NCBI RefSeq assembly: GCF_000016185.1
Contig: NC_011420.2
Coordinates: 3,899,501-3,963,500 of the forward strand
DNA: 64,000 nucleotides
Source: Rhodospirillum centenum SW
GTDB lineage: Bacteria; Pseudomonadota; Alphaproteobacteria; Azospirillales; Azospirillaceae
Direction of reading: 5' to 3'
In this document: in pieces, positions 26,417 to 35,754 of the stretch
How positions within the stretch are numbered: the first letter of the stretch is position 1
How the letters are laid out: each line of letters begins with the position of its first letter
Position numbers and translations under genes: made by a program
Notes under the pieces: generated by a model
What the model saw: the letters and a program-made list of their open reading frames with translations, nothing else
What the model was told of the DNA's origin: nothing
The model's database searches: none

Positions 26417-27480
26417 AACGGCCTCCGGCAGTAGTCCGCGATCTGGGCAAGGGTCAGGGCGCGCATGTCCTCGCCCCGGTCGAAGGCGGCATACCAGGCG
26501 GCCGTCCAGTCCACAGCCTCAGCCATGGACAGACGCGGGCGCCAGCCCAGGGTCTCCCGGATCAGGCCGGCGTCGATGGTCAGGGTGGGCTTCTCCGGCG
26601 GCTGCGGCCCCTCCGGCCGGCACCAGGACAGCGGAGCCCCGGCCCGGTCGGCGAAGCGCCGGGCGAGGTCGAGCACCGACAGTTCCTCGTCCGGCGACGG
26701 GCCGATGTTCAGCGCCGTCGGCAGGCGGCCGTGCCGGTCGGCGGCCAGCGCCTCCAGATAGACCAGATACGCCCCGACGGGCTCCAGCACATGCTGCCAG
26801 GGGCGCGTCGCATCGGGAAAGCGGATCTCGACCGGCCTGCCGGCACGGCGGGCCCGCCAGAGGTCCGGGACGATCCGGTCCTCCGACCAGTCGCCGCCGC
26901 CGATCACGTTTCCCGCCCGCGCCGTCGCCAGGGGAATCCCCGCCGGCGCGTAATAGCTGCTGCGGAAGCTGGCGACTGCCAGCTCACAGGCCGCCTTGGA
27001 GGCGGAGTAGGGGTCGGCGCCGCCGAGCCTGTCATCCTCCCGCAGCGGCCGGCCCCCACCGGGATTGTCGTAGACCTTGTCCGACGTCACCACCAGAACC
27101 GCCTCAAGGTCCGGCACCTGGCGCAGCGCCTCCAGCAGGGTGACCGTCCCGCCCAGATTGGTGGCGAAGGTCCCCGCCGGGTCCCGGTAGGAGCGGCGGA
27201 CCAGGGCCTGCGCCGCCATGTGCAGCACGATCCGGGGCCGCGCCGCGGCGACGGCCCGCGCCACCGCCGCCGCCTCGCGCACATCGACGGGAGGCTCGGA
27301 GGCAGGACCGTTCAGAAGGGTGTGGAGCGACGGGACCGTCTCCGGCGGCAGCGCCAGCCCGGAAACCTCGGCCCCCATGGTCCGCAGCCAGGCCGCGGCC
27401 CAGCTCCCCTTGAAGCCGGTATGTCCGGTCAGCAGGACGCGCCTGCCGCGCCAGAAGGCGGGGGTGGGCAGGGGGCTCAT
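26413..27480 (-). CDS. rfbG: CDP-glucose 4,6-dehydratase
   Basis: A 355-residue extended SDR. The NAD motif LLTGHTGFKGSW (TGHTGFKG is diagnostic of this enzyme) is at residues 17-28, followed by LHMAAQALVRRSY, VVTSDKVYDN, YSASKAACEL and GNVIGGGDWSEDRIVPD. It makes CDP-4-keto-6-deoxyglucose. The ATG at 27480 overlaps the rfbF stop by four bases; the frame's upstream extension is inside rfbF and is rejected. Confidence 0.93.
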   Translation of the reverse strand: MSPLPTPAFWRGRRVLLTGHTGFKGSWAAAWLRTMGAEVSGLALPPETVPSLHTLLNGPASEPPVDVREAAAVARAVAAARPRIVLHMAAQALVRRSYRDPAGTFATNLGGTVTLLEALRQVPDLEAVLVVTSDKVYDNPGGGRPLREDDRLGGADPYSASKAACELAVASFRSSYYAPAGIPLATARAGNVIGGGDWSEDRIVPDLWRARRAGRPVEIRFPDATRPWQHVLEPVGAYLVYLEALAADRHGRLPTALNIGPSPDEELSVLDLARRFADRAGAPLSWCRPEGPQPPEKPTLTIDAGLIRETLGWRPRLSMAEAVDWTAAWYAAFDRGEDMRALTLAQIADYCRRPL

Positions 27481-28250
27481 GTCCACACCTTCCAGGGCGG
27501 CCGGCCGGACTGCCACAGGGTATCGAGCTGCGTCTTGTCGCGCAGCGTGTCCATCGCCTGCCAGAAACCGTCGTGGCGGTAGGCGGCAAGCTGTCCGTCG
27601 GCGGCCAGGGACTGCAACGGCTCCAGCTCCCACGGCGTCCGGTCCCCCTCGATCCGGCCGATCACCGAGGGGTTCAGCACGAAGAAGCCGCCGTTGATGT
27701 AGCCGCCGTCGCCCGCCGGCTTCTCCACGAACTCGCTCACCAGATCGCCGTCCAGGCGGGTGGCGCCGTAGCGCCCGGGCGGCTTCACGGCGGTGAGCGT
27801 CGCCTCCTTACCGTGGTCGCGGTGGAAGCGGACGAGCGCGGCGATGTCCACGTCCGAGACGCCGTCGCCATAGGTCATGCAGAAGGGTTCGGCCGGGTCG
27901 AGATAGGAGGACACCCGGCGCAGCCGGCCGCCGGTCATCGTCTCCATGCCGGTATCGACCAGCGTCACGCGCCAGGGCTTCACCCGGTCGGCCAGATAGG
28001 TGATCTCGCGCCGCCCCAGGTCGATGGTGACGTCCGAATTGTGCAGCACGAAGTTCGCGAAGTACTCCTTGATCAGATAGCCCTTGTAGCCCAGGCAGAT
28101 CACGAAGTCGGCGAAGCCATGGTGGGCGTAGAGGCTCATGATGTGCCAGAGGATCGGCAGCCCGCCGATCTCCACCATCGGCTTCGGCTTCAGGTGGGTT
28201 TCCTCCGACAGCCGGGTGCCGAGCCCCCCCGCGAGAATGACGACCTTCAT
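27477..28250 (-). CDS. rfbF: glucose-1-phosphate cytidylyltransferase
   Basis: A 257-residue nucleotidyltransferase beginning MKVVILAGGLGTRLSEETHLKPKPMVEIGG, the classic RfbF signature, with CLGYKGYLIKEYF and MTYGDGVSDVD. It makes CDP-glucose from glucose 1-phosphate and CTP. It is the first gene of a four-gene leftward operon (rfbF-rfbG-methyltransferase-epimerase) and divergent from asnB. The 222-base gap between them shows no operator I can name. Confidence 0.94.
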   Translation of the reverse strand: MKVVILAGGLGTRLSEETHLKPKPMVEIGGLPILWHIMSLYAHHGFADFVICLGYKGYLIKEYFANFVLHNSDVTIDLGRREITYLADRVKPWRVTLVDTGMETMTGGRLRRVSSYLDPAEPFCMTYGDGVSDVDIAALVRFHRDHGKEATLTAVKPPGRYGATRLDGDLVSEFVEKPAGDGGYINGGFFVLNPSVIGRIEGDRTPWELEPLQSLAADGQLAAYRHDGFWQAMDTLRDKTQLDTLWQSGRPPWKVWT

Positions 28251-28472
28251 CGGCCCCCCTGACGCGGCCTCTCCATCCGCCCCGGCCTGCAGTCTCCGCC
28301 AGGGTCTTCCAGCGGCACTGTACCACGCTTTCGGGGCAGGCATAGCCGCCCCGCTTACCTCTCCCGGGAATGGTCACGACGGTCTCGGGTTCCGCCGCGC
28401 GGGACTTGCCAGGAGAGGGGCGGGCTGCCACGGTCGCCGCCGGTCGGGGGGCTTTCCCGGAGCGGGGTCGGT

Positions 28473-30416
28473 ATGTGCGGCATAGCCGGTGTCTGGAGGT
28501 TCGGAGGCGCGCCCGCAGCGGCGCTGGAGGGTGAGGCCGCGGCCATGACCGATCGGCTGCGTCACCGTGGCCCCGATGACGGCGGCGTCTGGGCGGACCC
28601 GGCGGCCGGGGTGGCGCTGGGCAACCGCCGGCTCGCCATCGTCGATCTGTCGCCCGGCGGTCACCAGCCCATGCTCTCCGCCGACGGGCGGGTCGCCGTC
28701 GCCTTCAACGGGGAGATCTACAACCACCCGGCCCTGCGCCGGGAACTGGAGCGGGAGGGGGTGCGCTTCCGTTCCCGCTCCGACACGGAGGTGCTGGTCG
28801 AAGCCATCGCCCGCTGGGGCCTGGACACGGCGCTGGATCGCGCCGACGGCATGTTCGGGCTGGCGGTCTGGCAGCCGGAGCGCGGGTGCCTGACCCTGGC
28901 GCGCGACCGGCTGGGGGAGAAGCCGCTCTACTGGGCGGCGGGGCCGGGGCTGCTGCTGTTCGGGTCGGAGCTGAAGGCCCTGCGCGCCCATCCGGACTTC
29001 GCCCGGCTGGCCGGCCCGCTGGACGCGACGGCGCTGGCGCGCTACCTGCGCCTCTCCTGGATCCCGGCGCCGCTGACCATCCACAGCGGCGTCCGCCAGC
29101 TCCGGCCCGGCTGCCTGCTGGAGGTCGGGCCGGACGGAACGCCGGCGGAACGGCGCTACTGGTCGGCAGAGGCCGTGGCCCGCCAGGGTCTGGCCGACCC
29201 GCTGCCGGCGGACGATCCGGACGCTGCGGCCGACGCGCTGCACCGGGTGCTGGCGGAGTCCGTCGCCGCCCGGATGGAGGCGGACGTGCCGCTGGGCGTC
29301 TTCCTCTCCGGCGGGGTGGACAGCAGTCTGGTGGCCGCCCTGATGCGGGAACGGGCCGGCCGGCCCGTGATCAGCTTCAGCATCGGTTTCGCCGAGCGCA
29401 GCCACGATGAATCGGCCGCCGCCGCTGCCGTGGCCCGCCACCTCGGCACCGAGCACGTCCCCCTGACCGTGACGGCGCGCGATGCGCTGGACCTCGTACC
29501 GGCCCTGCCGTCGATCTATGACGAGCCGTTCGCGGACAGCTCCCAGCTTCCGACCCTGCTGCTCTCCCGGCTGGCACGGCGGCAGGTGACGGTCGCGCTG
29601 ACCGGCGACGGCGGCGACGAGGTCTTCGCCGGCTACGAACGGCACATCTGGGCCGAGCGGCTGGACCGGCTGCGCGGCCGCCTGCCGGGACCGGCGGGAC
29701 GGCTGGCCGGGACCGCCCTTCTGGGCCTGCCGCCCACCGTCTGGGACGGGCTGATCGGCCCCCTGGTCGGGCGCCGGCGGCTGGCGGACCGGGTGCGCAA
29801 GCTGGCCACGGCATTGCAGGCCGGCACGATGGCGGACCTGCATGACAGCCTGCTGGCACGCTGGCCTGATCCCGCTGCCCTGCTGGCCGATCCGCTGCCC
29901 TTTGCGGCGGTTCCCGGCGCCGGTCTTGAACCTCCGGCCATCGCTCCCGGCCTGCCGGCCGTCGCCCGGATGCAGCTCGCGGACGCGCTCGGCTATCTGC
30001 CCGACGGCGTGCTGGTGAAGGTGGATCGTGCCAGCATGGCAGCAAGCCTGGAAGCCAGGGCGCCCTTCCTCGCCCCCGCCGTCGTCGCCTTCGGCTGGCG
30101 CCTGCCGCCGGCGCTGCGTGTCGCCGGGGCGCAGGGAAAGGTGCTGCCCCGGCGCCTGCTGCGCCGCTATCTGCCCGCCGCCCTGGTGGACGCCCCGAAG
30201 TCCGGCTTCACGGTGCCGATCGGGGACTGGCTGCGGGGGCCGCTGCGGGACTGGGCGGAACCGCTGCTCGCGCCGCCCGTGCTGGAGGCGGCGGGCCTGC
30301 GCCCGGAGCCGGTCCTGGCCGTCTGGCGCCGGCATCTGGACGGGGCCGCCGGACATGGGGAGGCGCTCTGGACGGTGCTGTCCTACGTCGCCTGGACCAA
30401 GGCCGGGCCCACCTGA
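28473..30416 (+). CDS. asnB: asparagine synthase-like amidotransferase
   Basis: A 647-residue glutamine-hydrolysing asparagine synthetase family protein. Cys2 (MCGIAGVW) is the glutaminase nucleophile, with RHRGPDDGG, AFNGEIYN and LARDRLGEKPLY in the first domain. The ATP pyrophosphatase motif SGGVDSS is at about residues 279-285, and TGDGGDEVFAGY follows. In polysaccharide loci such enzymes often amidate sugar carboxylates rather than make asparagine for the cell; context favours that here. Length and motifs are complete. Confidence 0.88.
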   Translation: MCGIAGVWRFGGAPAAALEGEAAAMTDRLRHRGPDDGGVWADPAAGVALGNRRLAIVDLSPGGHQPMLSADGRVAVAFNGEIYNHPALRRELEREGVRFRSRSDTEVLVEAIARWGLDTALDRADGMFGLAVWQPERGCLTLARDRLGEKPLYWAAGPGLLLFGSELKALRAHPDFARLAGPLDATALARYLRLSWIPAPLTIHSGVRQLRPGCLLEVGPDGTPAERRYWSAEAVARQGLADPLPADDPDAAADALHRVLAESVAARMEADVPLGVFLSGGVDSSLVAALMRERAGRPVISFSIGFAERSHDESAAAAAVARHLGTEHVPLTVTARDALDLVPALPSIYDEPFADSSQLPTLLLSRLARRQVTVALTGDGGDEVFAGYERHIWAERLDRLRGRLPGPAGRLAGTALLGLPPTVWDGLIGPLVGRRRLADRVRKLATALQAGTMADLHDSLLARWPDPAALLADPLPFAAVPGAGLEPPAIAPGLPAVARMQLADALGYLPDGVLVKVDRASMAASLEARAPFLAPAVVAFGWRLPPALRVAGAQGKVLPRRLLRRYLPAALVDAPKSGFTVPIGDWLRGPLRDWAEPLLAPPVLEAAGLRPEPVLAVWRRHLDGAAGHGEALWTVLSYVAWTKAGPT

Positions 30417-30450
30417 CCGGCCGCCGGGGCGCAGCCTTTCCCGCAGGTTC

Positions 30451-30470
30451 TTCCGCCAGTACTGGCGGAA
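30451..30470. promoter_or_regulatory. perfect 20-bp palindrome, possible LuxR-type or other dimer operator
   Basis: TTCCGCCAGTACTGGCGGAA reads identically on both strands. It lies 35 bases after the asnB stop and 198 bases before the outer-membrane protein gene. The CCAG-TA-CTGG core recalls lux-box-like quorum-sensing sites. A terminator is less likely because there is no loop and no T-run. Confidence 0.5.
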
Positions 30471-30667
30471 TGGAAACCGTGCGGGGCGGAGACGAATCGC
30501 GTTCCCGACCGTATTTCCCTGCACCCGGACCCGGCGTTACCCCTTTCGGCGTAAAAAGGACCCGTCCATATGCCAGCTTGAGCCGCTGGAGCCCGGATGA
30601 TAGCGAGCGCGTTGGACGTCCAGCGGGCGCGAATATTCGCCCTGCCGCACCACGAAGCAGGTCATCC

Positions 30668-31900
30668 ATGCGCAAGAGCGTGCTTTTCCTGACCGCCGCC
30701 CTCATCCTGCCGGCCGGCGCCGCCACGGCCCAGACCCCGGGGGACCCGGTCCGCGGCATTCCGGTGCAGAACCGGCCGCGGCCTGATTTCGACCCGGCCG
30801 GGCTGCGTGCCGGGACCTTCCTGGTCTATCCCCAGATCAGCCTCAGCGGCCGCTACGACGACAACATCTTCGCCGACGAGAGCGGCACCGTGGACGATGT
30901 CATCTACATCGCCAGCCCGCAGGTGCGCCTCCAGTCGGACTGGAACCGGCACGCTCTGAACCTGCGGGCCGCGGCGGAGATCGGGCGCTACGCCGACAAC
31001 GGCAGCGAGGATTACGAGGATTACGTCGCTGCCCTGGACGGCCGGCTGGACATCCTGCGCGGCACCACCGCGACCGGCCGCGCCAGCTTCGCCCGGCTGC
31101 ACGAGGACCGCGGCTCGCCCGACGAAGCCGGCGGCCTGGAACCGACCGAGTACGACCTGTGGACCGCCTCGGCCACCCTGGACCGCTCGCTGGCCCGGCT
31201 CGGCGCCCGGCTCACGGCCGACTACCGGGGATTCGACTTCAACGATGTCCCGGCCCCCGGCGGGGCCGTGATCGACCAGGACGACCGCGACCGCGACGAA
31301 TACGGCGTGGCCGCCCGGCTCAGCTACGCGACCTCGCCGAACCTCGCCGGCTTCATCCAGGCCGCCTACAACTGGCGCCGTTACGAGCGGGAGGTCGGGC
31401 GTGATTCGGAAGGCTACCGGCTCACCGGCGGCGTGGCGCTGGATTTCGGCGGCGTCACCAGCGGCGAGATCTTCGCCGGCTACCGCTCCCAGGACTACGA
31501 CAATCCCGCCTTCCCGACGGCCGACGGGCTGACCTACGGCGCCAGCCTCGCCTGGAACCCCACGACCCTGACCAGCCTGGCGTTCACCGCGTCCAACACG
31601 GTGGAGGAGACGACCTCCGACGCAGCCTCCGCCTACGTCGCCACCCTGTTCCGGATCGATATCGACCACGAGCTGCTGCGCAATCTCCTGATCGGTGGAT
31701 ATGCGGGATATCTGGAGAACGACTACGAGCGCATCGACCGCACGGACGACGTCATCAGCCTGGGCGCCAGCCTGCGGTATCTGGTGAACCGCAATTTTCA
31801 GATTGAAGGGGGGTACGATTACACGAACCGCGACTCAAATCTGTCGGGCATCGATTATGATCGCAACATAGTGTATCTGCGCCTGACAGGCCTGCTCTGA
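30668..31900 (+). CDS. outer-membrane beta-barrel protein (BBP2-like, polysaccharide export type)
   Basis: A 410-residue exported protein. A signal peptide is clear: MRK, a hydrophobic stretch (VLFLTAALILPAGA) and a likely cleavage after ATA-21 before Q. The mature part is a series of amphipathic beta strands with Tyr/Arg/Asp alternation (YPQISLSGRYDDNIFADE, then GYRSQDYDN and GGYDYTNRDSN) and ends with a terminal strand NIVYLRLTGLL, typical of barrel insertion. Similar proteins (BBP2_2/VpsM type) occur in exopolysaccharide loci. The ATG at 30668 is chosen because the signal peptide starts there. Confidence 0.8.
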   Translation: MRKSVLFLTAALILPAGAATAQTPGDPVRGIPVQNRPRPDFDPAGLRAGTFLVYPQISLSGRYDDNIFADESGTVDDVIYIASPQVRLQSDWNRHALNLRAAAEIGRYADNGSEDYEDYVAALDGRLDILRGTTATGRASFARLHEDRGSPDEAGGLEPTEYDLWTASATLDRSLARLGARLTADYRGFDFNDVPAPGGAVIDQDDRDRDEYGVAARLSYATSPNLAGFIQAAYNWRRYEREVGRDSEGYRLTGGVALDFGGVTSGEIFAGYRSQDYDNPAFPTADGLTYGASLAWNPTTLTSLAFTASNTVEETTSDAASAYVATLFRIDIDHELLRNLLIGGYAGYLENDYERIDRTDDVISLGASLRYLVNRNFQIEGGYDYTNRDSNLSGIDYDRNIVYLRLTGLL

Positions 31901-32180
31901 CGCGCGCCGCCGCCCCCTTTTCTGCCGGACTGCGCAGTTATCGGATCAGCACTGCAATCCGCGCGCGAGCCGGATCGACAACGCCCATGCTCCGGTGTTC
32001 ACAGTCCGGAAAGGGGATGCTATCGTATGCTGCGTTGGCCTGAAGCCGGAGGGCCATCGGCCGTCCGGAATAGGTCGGGTGCGGGTCCGGTGTCACTCAC
32101 CGGCCAGACAGGGCGGCAGCATGATCCCGAATCCGGGTGAGCGGTCGGACCTCCGGTAGAGCGGTCGGGATGCGGGTCGG

Positions 32181-35100
32181 ATGGCGACGAGCGGAAGCAC
32201 AGCGCGCCCCGGGGCGGGGGCGGGGGCCGCGCCGGCAGGAATGACCGGCGGGGAAGCCGCCGTGCGCTCCGACCGGCGCATGGCCACGGTGCTGTTCGCC
32301 GACATCGTGGGCTCCACCCGTATGGTCGCCGCCGCCGACCCCGAGGATGCGCAGGAGCGGCTGGACCGGGTGCTGCGCACCCTGTCGGCCCATGTGGAAC
32401 GCTACGGCGGGACCGTCTGCCAGACCCTGGGCGACGGTATCCTGGCCGTGTTCGGCGCCCCCAACAGCCTGGAAGATCACGCGGTCCGCGCCTGCTTCGC
32501 GGCCGACGCCATCGTGCGGGAGGCGCGCAGCGGCATGCGCGATGCCGATCCGGTGGCTGTGCGCGTCGGGCTCAGTTCGGGCGAGATTCTCTGGGATTCC
32601 GGCGCGCTCAACCGGCAGGACCGTGCCCCCGCGGTGGGCCGCACGGTGCATCTGGCCGCAAAACTGCAACAGACGGCACCGGAAAACGGCGTGCGACTGT
32701 CGGAGCCGACGGCCGTCGCCGCGCAGGACTGGGCGGAACTGGCCCTGGTCGGCCGCTTCGCCGTCCTGCCGAAGGATGAAGTCGGCGTCTTCACTCTTCT
32801 GGCCATGCGCCACCGCCGCCGCCGGGCGGACGACGACCCGCCCCTGTTCGGCCGTGACGACGTGCTCGGTGAGCTGCAGGCCGCTGTCGCCCGGGCGCTC
32901 GACTGTCAGGGCGGGGCCTGCCTGCTGGCCGCGCCGGCGGGCCTGGGCAAGTCCCGGCTGGCCGAAGCCGTCTCCGCCTTCGCCTGGCGGGTCGGTGCCC
33001 GTGTCGTCGACTGGCGGATGCACGCGATGCAGCCCGTCGGCGTGGCCGACCCGCTGCACGACCTGGTCACGGCCCTGCTCGACGGCGACCTGCCGGAGAC
33101 GCGGGCACCGCTGCTCCGCCTGATCGAAGGGCACGGTGCGCGCAAGGTGGCGGCCGAGGCCCTGGCCGACCTGCTGCTGCCCGCGGAAGAGCGCTGCGGC
33201 ACGGCGCAGGGGGAGGATCTGCTGGTCCTGGCCGCCGAAGCCGTGGGCGATCTGGTCCGGGCCGCGGCCCGGCGGACACCGCTGCTGCTGCTGGCGGAGG
33301 ACCTGCACTGGGCCGGCAGCAGTGCCGCCGCCGTGCTGGACCGGGTGGTGCCGCTGGTGGGGGCGCTGCCGCTGTTCCTGCTCGGCACCGCCCGGGAGGT
33401 GCCGTCCTGGCTGCCCGACGGGGTGCGGGTCGTGGAACTGGCGCCGCTGCCCGACGATGCCGCGGCAGAACTGACCGCCGCGCTGGTCGGCTCGCACCCC
33501 GCCCTGGACGAATTGCGCGCCTCGCTGGTGCGGCGGACCCAGGGCAATCCCTTCTTCCTGCAGGAATGCGTCCGCGGCATGGTCGTCAGCGGCCGGCTGA
33601 CCGGCATTCCCGGCGACTACCGGCCGGCCGGGCTGGGCGACGACCGGCTGCCGGAGACGGTGCAGGCGCTGCTCGCGGCCCGCATCGACACCCTGCCCGA
33701 ACGGCACCGCACCGTGCTGCTGGCCGCTTCCGTCGCCGGCGCCACCTTCGACGCCGCCCTGCTGGCGGCACTCGTGGGTTGCGGCCGGACCGCCCTGGTG
33801 GAGATCCTGACGGCGCTGGCCGACGCGGACTTCCTGGACAACACCCGCCTGCTGCCGCGGCTCGAATACTCCTTCCGCCATGCGCTGCTGCATGAGGCGG
33901 CCTATGCCACCCTGACCCGCCGCGACCGCCGGGCGACGCACGACCGCCTGGTCGCGCTGCTGGAATCACCGGACTTCGCCGATCTGGCGGGGCGCAAGGC
34001 GGCGATCGCCCGCCACGCTTACCGGAGCGAGGCCTGGGCCAAGGCGGCGGAGGCCGGCGGGGAAGCGGGGCTGGAGGCGTTCCAGCTTTCGCTCACCTCC
34101 GAAGCGGTCGATCTCCTCGGCAAGGCCGTGGACGCGCACGACCGGCTGGGCGGGGCAGGGAACGACCCGGCCCGTGCCTTCGACCTGCGTCTGATGCTGG
34201 CCCGCGCCACCATGCCGCTGGGGGTGGAGGGTCACGGGCCGGACGTGCTGGACCGGGCCATCGACATCGCGCGGGCGCTGGGCGATCCCGACCGGGAATG
34301 CGCCGCCTGGCTGCTGCGCTCCGCCTTCGACTGGGCCTATGGCAGCCTGCGGGACGCCGTAACGTCGGCCGGACACGCGGTCGAAGCCTCACGCGCCGCC
34401 GAAGGCGGTGGCGACCCGCATTTCGAGGTCGAACTGCATCACGGCAACATCCTGCTGGAAACGGGCAATGTCCGTGCGGCCCTGCCGATCCTGCGACATG
34501 CCGCTGCGATGGCCGCGCAGAACGGGCAGCGTCAGGGCCGCTACTGGGCGTTGGACAGCCACATGATGCTGGACCTCCGTCTGGCCCGCGGGCTGATCGA
34601 GATCGGCGAGATCGACGCCGCCCGCCGCCACCTGGCCGCGGCCGAGGAACACGCCGCCGAAAGCCCGTTCCCCTTCACCCGCATCTTCTGCTGGACCTTC
34701 ATTGCCGAGGATCACCTGCTCACGGGAGGCTGGAAGCTGGCGGCGAGCTATGCCGGGCGCGCCCTCCTGCTCATGGAGCAGACGGGGTCGCGCATCCATT
34801 ACGGGCTTGCCACGGCACTTGCCGGACTGGTGACGGTCACGCTCGACGGTTCGGAGGAGGGCGTGCGCCAGATCGACAAGGGGCTGGCGCAGGTGCGCCA
34901 GCGCCGGACGGCAGCGCACGAGGCACACATTCTTCTGCTGCGTGCCCAGGCCATGGGCCGGCTGGGAAACCACTTCGAGGCGTTGCGGGATGCCGATGCC
35001 GCGCTGGCGCTGGCGGAGCGGCGGCACCAGGGCCTCGTGGCCGTGCGGGCCGGCCTGGAATCCGCCCGCCATGCCGGCCAGCTGGGCGATGCCCGCCGCT

Positions 35101-35231
35101 CGCAGGAGATGCTGGCCCAGGCCCGCACCTGGGCTTCCTCCCTGGGTCTATCGACGCTGCTGGGCCAGTGCGACGGGCTGCATGCCCGGATCGGATCGGG
35201 CTTCGCCACGCTCCCGGCTGCCGGCCGCTAG
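32181..35231 (+). CDS. class III nucleotide cyclase fused to ATPase and TPR domains
   Basis: A 1016-residue multidomain protein. Residues about 33-170 are a class III cyclase domain with both metal aspartates (VLFADIVGST and TLGDGILAVFG). From about 222 an AAA-type ATPase follows with a P-loop APAGLGKSRL (250-259; first Gly replaced by Ala) and LLLAEDLHW as Walker B. Residues about 560-1000 are helical TPR-like repeats. Such proteins make cyclic nucleotide in response to ligands sensed by the C-terminus. No membrane segment is seen. It ends 85 bases before the ribbon-helix-helix gene and sits close to a Crp-type regulator and its likely site, suggesting a cAMP link. Confidence 0.88.
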   Translation: MATSGSTARPGAGAGAAPAGMTGGEAAVRSDRRMATVLFADIVGSTRMVAAADPEDAQERLDRVLRTLSAHVERYGGTVCQTLGDGILAVFGAPNSLEDHAVRACFAADAIVREARSGMRDADPVAVRVGLSSGEILWDSGALNRQDRAPAVGRTVHLAAKLQQTAPENGVRLSEPTAVAAQDWAELALVGRFAVLPKDEVGVFTLLAMRHRRRRADDDPPLFGRDDVLGELQAAVARALDCQGGACLLAAPAGLGKSRLAEAVSAFAWRVGARVVDWRMHAMQPVGVADPLHDLVTALLDGDLPETRAPLLRLIEGHGARKVAAEALADLLLPAEERCGTAQGEDLLVLAAEAVGDLVRAAARRTPLLLLAEDLHWAGSSAAAVLDRVVPLVGALPLFLLGTAREVPSWLPDGVRVVELAPLPDDAAAELTAALVGSHPALDELRASLVRRTQGNPFFLQECVRGMVVSGRLTGIPGDYRPAGLGDDRLPETVQALLAARIDTLPERHRTVLLAASVAGATFDAALLAALVGCGRTALVEILTALADADFLDNTRLLPRLEYSFRHALLHEAAYATLTRRDRRATHDRLVALLESPDFADLAGRKAAIARHAYRSEAWAKAAEAGGEAGLEAFQLSLTSEAVDLLGKAVDAHDRLGGAGNDPARAFDLRLMLARATMPLGVEGHGPDVLDRAIDIARALGDPDRECAAWLLRSAFDWAYGSLRDAVTSAGHAVEASRAAEGGGDPHFEVELHHGNILLETGNVRAALPILRHAAAMAAQNGQRQGRYWALDSHMMLDLRLARGLIEIGEIDAARRHLAAAEEHAAESPFPFTRIFCWTFIAEDHLLTGGWKLAASYAGRALLLMEQTGSRIHYGLATALAGLVTVTLDGSEEGVRQIDKGLAQVRQRRTAAHEAHILLLRAQAMGRLGNHFEALRDADAALALAERRHQGLVAVRAGLESARHAGQLGDARRSQEMLAQARTWASSLGLSTLLGQCDGLHARIGSGFATLPAAGR

Positions 35232-35271
35232 TCCAGGGTCCGCGGGGGGCCTGCCGTAGACAGAACGACCC

Positions 35272-35300
35272 CCGGACAGCCCCCTTTGTGTGCTGTCCGG
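35272..35300. terminator. bidirectional hairpin between convergent genes
   Basis: CCGGACAG and CTGTCCGG form a perfect 8-bp stem around a 13-base loop that includes CCCCCTTT. It lies between the cyclase stop (35231) and the leftward gene end (35317), so it may end both transcripts. Confidence 0.55.
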
Positions 35301-35316
35301 TGCTCTCCGGTCAGGG

Positions 35317-35649
35317 TCAGGCGCTGGCGTCGCCAAGAACCTGTGACAGCAGCGGTCCCTTCTTGCCCGAGACGTGCAGCGCCCGGAAATAGGCGACCAG
35401 GAAGGCGCGGATGGTCGCGGTCAGGGTGGACGTCTCGTGCCGCCGCGCGGCGATCATCGAGATGAGCTGGTGGATGGTCGTGCCCTCGATCTCCGCGATC
35501 TCGTGCAGGCTCTTCCACATCACGGCTTCCAGACGGACGCTCGTCCGATGCCCGTTGACCCAGACATTGTGGCTGATGAGCTGGCCGTCCACCTCCAGGG
35601 CGTCGGGCTCATAGATCGGGACCTTCTGCGGCTTGCTCGGTGCGTTCAT
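35317..35649 (-). CDS. ribbon-helix-helix domain protein (RHH_4)
   Basis: A 110-residue protein with the RHH_4 pattern: HNVWVNGHRTSVRLEAVMWKSLHEIAEIEGTTIHQLISMIAARRHE, that is, a beta strand with basic residues followed by two helices. Such proteins are usually small DNA-binding regulators that act as dimers. GGAGG lies five bases before the ATG at 35649. It is divergent from the candidate RiPP cluster, and the CRP-type palindrome lies in the 225-base gap between them, so the two could be co-regulated. Confidence 0.8.
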   Translation of the reverse strand: MNAPSKPQKVPIYEPDALEVDGQLISHNVWVNGHRTSVRLEAVMWKSLHEIAEIEGTTIHQLISMIAARRHETSTLTATIRAFLVAYFRALHVSGKKGPLLSQVLGDASA

Positions 35650-35734
35650 CCTGGCCTCCAGACCTTGAGGCAGCGCGGGACGCTGGGGGGCTGCCATCAC
35701 GGTCGCCGATCATAGAAGGTCACCTGCATAGGAT

Positions 35735-35754
35735 CGTGTGAAGCAGTTCACACG
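35735..35754. promoter_or_regulatory. CRP-type operator upstream of the RiPP cluster
   Basis: CGTGTGAAGCAGTTCACACG is a perfect inverted repeat with a 4-base centre and contains TGTGA-N6-TCACA, the classic CRP recognition pattern. It ends 120 bases before the precursor gene and lies 85 bases beyond the start of the divergent RHH gene. GATTAA at 35772-35777 could be a -10 element for a site centred near -41. The cluster itself encodes a Crp-family protein. Confidence 0.7.
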
